This document shows positions 59,453 to 64,000 of a stretch of 64,000 nucleotides of DNA, in pieces. Each line of letters begins with the position of its first letter. The stretch's first letter is position 1. The notes beneath the pieces are model-generated. The model made no database searches, was not told the origin of the DNA, and worked only from the letters and a program-made list of their open reading frames with translations. The stretch is from Eutreptiella sp. 'Long Island Sound 2002' (taxonomy: Eukaryota; Euglenozoa; Euglenophyceae; Eutreptiales; Eutreptiaceae): NCBI GenBank assembly GCA_964036045.1, contig OZ038383.1, positions 63,679,725-63,743,724 on the forward strand, in the 5' to 3' direction. Position numbers and translations under genes: made by a program.

Positions 59453-61165
59453 CCTTCTTTTGCCAGGATTGCTCCAACCAGTTTCGAGATCTAAGGGTCC
59501 AAAGTGTGCTCGACTATCCGCCCCCTCACTCTGCGCCACTGTTTTGGTTGGTTTCAAGGAAACCATGTATGAAAAGCCCCAACCAGTATCTTTCACCAAA
59601 ACCTTTTTTTGCCAGGATTGCTCCAACCAGTTTCGAGATCTAAGGGTCCAATGTGTGCTCGACTATCCGCCCCCTCCCTCTGCGCCACTGTTTTGGTAGG
59701 TTTCGAGGAAAGCATGTATGGAAAGCCCCAACCAGTACCTTTCACCAGAACCTTCTTTTGCCAGGATTGCTCCAACCAGTTTCGAGATCTAAGGGTCCAA
59801 AGTGTGCTCGACTATCCGCCCCCTCCCTCTGCGCCACTGTTTTGGTAGGTTTCGAGGAAACCATGTATGGAAAGCCCCAACCAGTACCTTTCACCAGAAC
59901 CTTCTTTTGCCAGGATTGCTCCAACCAGTTTCGAGATCTAAGGGTCCAAAGTGTGCTCGACTATCCGCCCCCTCACTCTGCGCCACTGTTTTGGTTGGTT
60001 TCAAGGAAACCATGTATGGAAAGCCCCAACCAGCACCTTTCACCAGAACCTTCTTTTGCCAGGATTGCTCCAACCAGTTTCTAGATCCAAGGGTCCAAAT
60101 TGTGCTCGACTATCCGCCCCCTCACTCTGCGCCACTGTTTTGGTTGGTTTCAAGGAAACCATGTATGGAAAGCCCCAACCAATACCTTTCACCAGAACCT
60201 TCTTTTGCCAGGATTGCTCCAACCAGTTTCGAGATCCAAGGGTCCAAAGTGTGCTCGACTATCCGCCCCCTCGCTCTGCGCCACTGTTTTGGTTGGTTTC
60301 AAGGAAACCATGTATGAAAAGCCCCAACCAGTATCTTTCACCAAAACCTTTTTTTGCCAGGATTGCTCCAACCAGTTTCGAGATCTAAGGGTCCAAAGTG
60401 TGCTCCACTATCCGCCCCCTCCCTCTGCGCCACTGTTTTGGTAGGTTTCGAGGAAACCATGTATGGAAAGCCCCAACCAGTACCTTTCACCAGAACCTTC
60501 TTTTGCCAGGATTGCTCCAACCAGTTTCGAGATCTAAGGGTCCAAAGTGTGCTCGACTATCCGCCCCCTCCCTCTGCGCCACTGTTTTGGTAGGTTTCGA
60601 GGAAACCATGTATGGAAAGCCCCAACCAGTACCTTTCACCAGAACCTTCTTTTGCCAGGATTGCTCCAACCAGTTTCGAGATCTAAGGGTCCAAAGTGTG
60701 CTCGACTATCCGCCCCCTCACTCTGCGCCACTGTTTTGGTTGGTTTCAAGGAAACCATGTATGGAAAGCCCCAACCAGCACCTTTCACCAGAACCTTCTT
60801 TTGCCAGGATTGCTCCAACCAGTTTCTAGATCCAAGGGTCCAAATTGTGCTCGACTATCCGCCCCCTCACTCTGCGCCACTGTTTTGGTTGGTTTCAAAG
60901 AAACCATGTATGAAAAGCCCCAACCAGTATCTTTCACCAAAACCTTTTTTTGCCAGGATTGCTCCAACCAGTTTCGAGATCTAAGGGTCCAAAGTGTGGT
61001 CCACTATCCGCCCCCTCACTCTGCGCCACTGTTTTGGTTGGTTTCAAGGAAACCATGTATGGAAAGCCCCAACCAGTATCTTTCACCAAAACCTTTTTTT
61101 GCCAGGATTGCTCCAACCAGTTTCGAGATCCAAGGGTCCAAAGTGTGCTCGACTATCCGCCCCCT
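59453..61165 (+). repeat. 149-bp tandem array, about 11.5 copies
   Basis: Each monomer contains TTGCCAGGATTGCTCCAACC, GTGCTCGACTATCCGCCCCC and GGAAACCATGTATG, at a constant 149-bp spacing. Variant markers show a five-monomer higher-order unit of 745 bp. The GTTTCTAGATCC variant recurs at 60077 and 60822, and the AAAACCTTTTTTTGCC variant recurs 745 bp apart. 149 is not divisible by three, so the apparent overlapping peptides (about 60 residues on the minus strand, up to 195 on the plus) are side effects of stop-poor sequence. Confidence 0.96.
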
Positions 61166-61443
61166 GCCACAGGCACAACAAGCAAAAAGCTGGGCTGGAA
61201 GCATGAATGGATGCCAACAGGCAGTTCAGGTGCAGCTGCAGTTCATTTCAGTGCCTCGAATGGGAATATATACCTCCCTCTAAGACCTCCCCCTCAGACT
61301 CAGGCTCCGGCCGAGGCTGTGCTTTGTGAGAGGCCTCGGCCTTGCTCTCAGGGGGCACAATGAGGAGAATCAACTCCCCTGGCCCGGAAGACATCAGAGC
61401 GAAAAAGAGGGCCGATGAAGACCCAACACAGTGCATCCCCAGC

Positions 61444-62523
61444 TTAGGCTGGGGGGGGGGCTTCTGCGGTCCCAACCTGGCCCTGGCCCTCACCCTTGGC
61501 CTGCACCCATGCACCTAAGATGGTAAGTCGCTGCCGCTTTGGTGCGCCCTCGGAAGAAGGTTTGGGGGCTGGGGCCAAAAGAAACTCAATGCCCCACAAG
61601 ACACCGTCCGCATGGTACGTGGGTTGCTGGTCTGTTCTGAAAACCTCACCGTCGGGGGGGGTAACCACCTTTTCCCACGTGCCTGAGGGGGCTTGGTCCC
61701 ACACCCGCCAGCCGTCCGTTTCCCCGAAAACCTCTACCACATGTGCACATGTGATGGTGGCTCTGAGGGCGCTGTGAATCGTTGCATGTGGGGACTCGCA
61801 GAAGGCATCGTTTATGATAACCCTCAAAACCTCGAACGGAACATGAATAAATGACAGGGGGGGGAACTGCACGTTGCAGGTAACTACTTTTTTGGACCGC
61901 TTCTTGATCTTGGCCTCTTTGAACCAAGTAACTACATCGCTCTGGGTCCACTTTAACTCGCGAATGGTACCGTCCGGGTGTGTGGACAGTATTGATTTCA
62001 AGTACATGTAATGTACACGCAGCCTCTCTTCAAATTCCTCTGCAAAGGTCCGGTCCGTGTTGTATTTCGGATCCGGACCAACAATGCAGAGGTTTCTGTA
62101 TTGTACACCGTACGAAGTCTCATGTTTGCTGGGGCTTGTCTTGCCCACAGCCTCCCGTGTCGTCAAGACATGGATTGAAAAATGCTTATGCATAAGCACA
62201 GCCAGCAAGGTATCCTTCGGCTGGATGCGGTATGCATCAGGGACGACCTTGTCTAAAAAAACCCTTAGCATTCTGGGTTCAATGGTCTCTGACGGCTTAT
62301 GCCGCAGGCACAGCGCTGCTAGGGCGTGTTGGAGGCGCGATTGTGTATCACCCGGTTCGGGAACTTCGGTATTGGCTGTGTCCGCGTCAATGCGCTCGCC
62401 CTCAAGCTCCAAATCTGGTTCCGGGAGCTGCTGAACGGGCTGGGGGGGCTGAGCGGACGAAGACAAGGCACTAGCAGCAGCCTTGACTGCCAGACATGTG
62501 TGTTGCAGGTGACAAAAAGTGTT
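61444..62523 (-). CDS. Protein of unknown family (359-aa coding exon)
   Basis: This long minus-strand frame has convincing protein composition. It is open to 62562, but no ATG lies near that end. A T-rich tract ending in CAG at 62526-62524 looks like a 3' splice site, so I start the exon at 62523. An upstream exon with the initiator is likely. The N-terminal ~70 residues are Ala/Ser/Pro-rich, then acidic (PEPDLELEGERIDADTANTE). The middle is well-folded in character (MLRVFLDKVVPDAYRIQPKD, RVHYMYLKSILSTHPDG, LKWTQSDVVTWFKEA) and is followed by a basic KIKKRSKK patch that could be a nuclear signal. A further conserved-looking part (PLSFIHVPFEVLRVIINDAF) leads to a Trp-rich C-terminal section. 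The last ~15 residues cross a G run and may be intron. I recognise no catalytic motif. It lies between the 141-bp repeats, so it may belong to a mobile element. Confidence 0.6.
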   Translation of the reverse strand, partial: NTFCHLQHTCLAVKAAASALSSSAQPPQPVQQLPEPDLELEGERIDADTANTEVPEPGDTQSRLQHALAALCLRHKPSETIEPRMLRVFLDKVVPDAYRIQPKDTLLAVLMHKHFSIHVLTTREAVGKTSPSKHETSYGVQYRNLCIVGPDPKYNTDRTFAEEFEERLRVHYMYLKSILSTHPDGTIRELKWTQSDVVTWFKEAKIKKRSKKVVTCNVQFPPLSFIHVPFEVLRVIINDAFCESPHATIHSALRATITCAHVVEVFGETDGWRVWDQAPSGTWEKVVTPPDGEVFRTDQQPTYHADGVLWGIEFLLAPAPKPSSEGAPKRQRLTILGAWVQAKGEGQGQVGTAEAPPPA

Positions 62524-62639
62524 CTGAGCACAAAAAGGGAATACATTAGTGAGTCTACTCAAAGGGGCCTAGGTGAGAAAGCGACACACATGCAAAAAGA
62601 AAACCACAAAAGCAGGCACAAAGCATCACAAGGCACAAA

Positions 62640-62890
62640 GGGCAAACATTCATAAGCTTGAGTACAGTGTTCTCGATGCAAGTTTGTAGGCAAAGCAGCC
62701 ACCAAGGATCAAACTGGCGTTGCACATGTCAAAAGCAAAAGTCCAAATTCACAAAGGAGCACAAAGGGGAAGCAATCATAAGCTGGAGCACAGTGTTCTC
62801 CATGCAGTTTTGTAGGCAAAGCAGACAAAGGGTAGACAAACATTAGCTTCAACGTGCTGTTCTCCATGGCATCTTGCAGGCAAGGTAGGC
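62640..62890 (+). repeat. Three diverged ~58-bp repeat copies upstream of the ORF
   Basis: Copies at ~62640-62699, 62769-62824 and 62832-62890 share CATAAGCT, GTGTTCTCCATGCA and TTGTAGGCAAAGCAG or close variants. The spacing is irregular (129 and 63 bp). They lie in the 5' flank (or intron) of the 61.4-62.5 kb gene. Confidence 0.75.
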
Positions 62891-62930
62891 ACCAAGCATC
62901 CAACCAAAATTCCACTGGGTTTGGGCTGAA

Positions 62931-63071
62931 AAATTTCTTCCGAGCTCCCCCGGCACGGTCGGCTGGGAAGCCCATGGAACATTCCTACCGATATTGGTTG
63001 CGTTTTGGGACCCGATCTGGCTGCCAAAACTTCCGAGCATCTTTCCAAGGGTTTTCGAAAACTTCCAAGCG
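62931..63071 (+). repeat. 141-bp direct repeat, right copy
   Basis: Same orientation and length as 59128-59268. The flanking bases differ on both sides, apart from a CCAACCAAAATT/CCAGCCAAAATTT similarity just upstream. Confidence 0.9.
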
Positions 63072-63196
63072 ACAGACCGAAGCATATCGCATGCACGTCG
63101 GTACAGATTTCCTAAAATTGCCACCGGTAACCGGACAATATTGGTCTCTCTTGCAATGTTCTATGCTGGGCACCGGTGGTACATGTGTGCGTCTAA

Positions 63197-63625
63197 TTTT
63201 TAGATGCACCGCTGAAATGCAATTCAATGTGGTCTGTATCTGCTCGAACCCTTTTTGTTCAATTTGGCACTTGAAAAACGGGGGGGGGGGGTTGGAAACA
63301 GGCATCAAACGACAAAGGAATCTCAATTTTGTTCCCAAAAGGGGAATGTTTTGTGTTATTTAAAGTACAAATGATGAGTCTTTCAGATGTACCCCTGAAA
63401 AGCAGTTTGATGCGTGTGTACACAATCACACACACAAAATTTTTGATTCAGAAACGGCGAAATAGGGCGCGAGGGTCGGTTCGAGGCATTAAAGGACGGA
63501 AAAACCAAAAATTCGCTCTCCGGAAGCCAACTTTTTGTGCAATTGATGTTACAAATGACGATTGTTTTGAACACACCCCTGCAATGCAATTTTTCAAATG
63601 CACCCGTGACATGCAGTTTCAGATG
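63197..63625 (+). repeat. Dispersed ~25-bp motif, four copies
   Basis: Variants of TTCARATGCACCCSTGAMAW followed by GCARTTT occur near 63197, 63381, 63563 and 63593. The surrounding sequence of the first and last copies is also loosely alike (both run into AACCCTTTTT or AACCTCTTTTT), suggesting an ancient ~190-200 bp duplication. A 12-G run lies between copies at 63280-63291. Confidence 0.6.
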
Positions 63626-64000
63626 TTTTGCATCTTGGTACAACCTCTTTTTTCATGTTAACCCAATAAAACATGTCGCCTGCGGCATATATTGGTGACC
63701 CAATGCCTTAAATTGCAATTTTCTCTTCCTCCAAACAAAATGACGTTCTAGGATTGAAAATCATAGCTGTAGGTAACTCCCATCCAAACCCACTACAAGT
63801 CGTGAATTCTCTTTGTGGGTTATACAAATTGGTTTTACGTGCCTAGATAGTGAGGTAGATAATATCCTCTTTCTCTCTATGCTTTGTGCAGAGTGTTACT
63901 CTACCTTGATGGTAAGCACCAAGGGATATAAGGGGCCTTTTTTGACATGACCGGGTTCAAGGTGCAGGTAGCCTAACTAAGTAAGATGCACTCCATGCGA
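63626..64000. other. Unique sequence at the window end, nothing recognised
   Basis: AT-rich unique DNA with no ORF of note and no repeat seen elsewhere in the window. Confidence 0.5.

Noticed and set aside
59428-61363. Repeated 60-aa minus-strand ORFs and 130-195-aa plus-strand ORFs in the 149-bp array
   Set aside because: 149 is not a multiple of three and all frames are stop-poor, so the peptides are side effects of the repeat. None starts from a distinct gene context.

Overview
This is eukaryotic nuclear DNA dominated by repeats, probably from an alga or another protist. That rests on three things: the APE/RT/zf-RVT/RNase H layout of the retroelement, intron-like boundaries around the two long ORFs, and the absence of any bacterial gene organisation. 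I cannot assign a lineage. No rRNA, tRNA, CRISPR array or prokaryotic operon is visible.

Layout. (1) 1-5.1 kb: mostly unique sequence with long G runs and one convincing minus-strand coding exon for a coiled-coil protein (2571-3731). (2) 5.09-5.45 kb: about four copies of an ~85-bp repeat in minus orientation. (3) 6.18-33.25 kb: one continuous 52-bp satellite of about 520 monomers. Its period is interrupted by a single net 1-bp insertion, it has nested higher-order repeats, and its right edge flips into inverted copies that decay over ~0.8 kb. (4) 34.1-36.05 kb: unrecognised unique sequence. (5) 36.07-55.94 kb: a composite array of the same ~85-bp repeat, now in plus orientation, organised into ~2.47-kb higher-order units. 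Each unit carries one GA microsatellite and one conserved ~375-bp spacer. One unit is split by a 4.63-kb 5'-truncated LINE-type retrotransposon on the minus strand with a GCCTTAG target-site duplication. Another is split by a ~0.67-kb element with imperfect inverted ends and a possible captured gene fragment. (6) 55.9-59.0 kb: GC-rich unique sequence and a degenerate TGACGC-rich repeat. (7) 59.1-63.1 kb: a 149-bp tandem array with a 745-bp (5-mer) higher-order duplication, then a minus-strand ORF of unknown family (61444-62523), all bracketed by a 141-bp direct repeat. (8) 63.1-64 kb: diverged short repeats and unique sequence.

The genes do not form a pathway. The retroelement retains all core reverse-transcriptase motifs but is broken by an in-frame TAG and by a frameshift inside RNase H. 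The coiled-coil protein and the 61.4-62.5 kb protein are the only other ORFs I would defend, and neither has a recognised function. The most distinctive content is the satellite architecture: a strictly phased 52-bp array whose monomer classes differ at one palindromic hexamer, and a hairpin-rich 85-bp satellite in a 2.47-kb composite unit, present in opposite orientations on either side of the 52-bp array.
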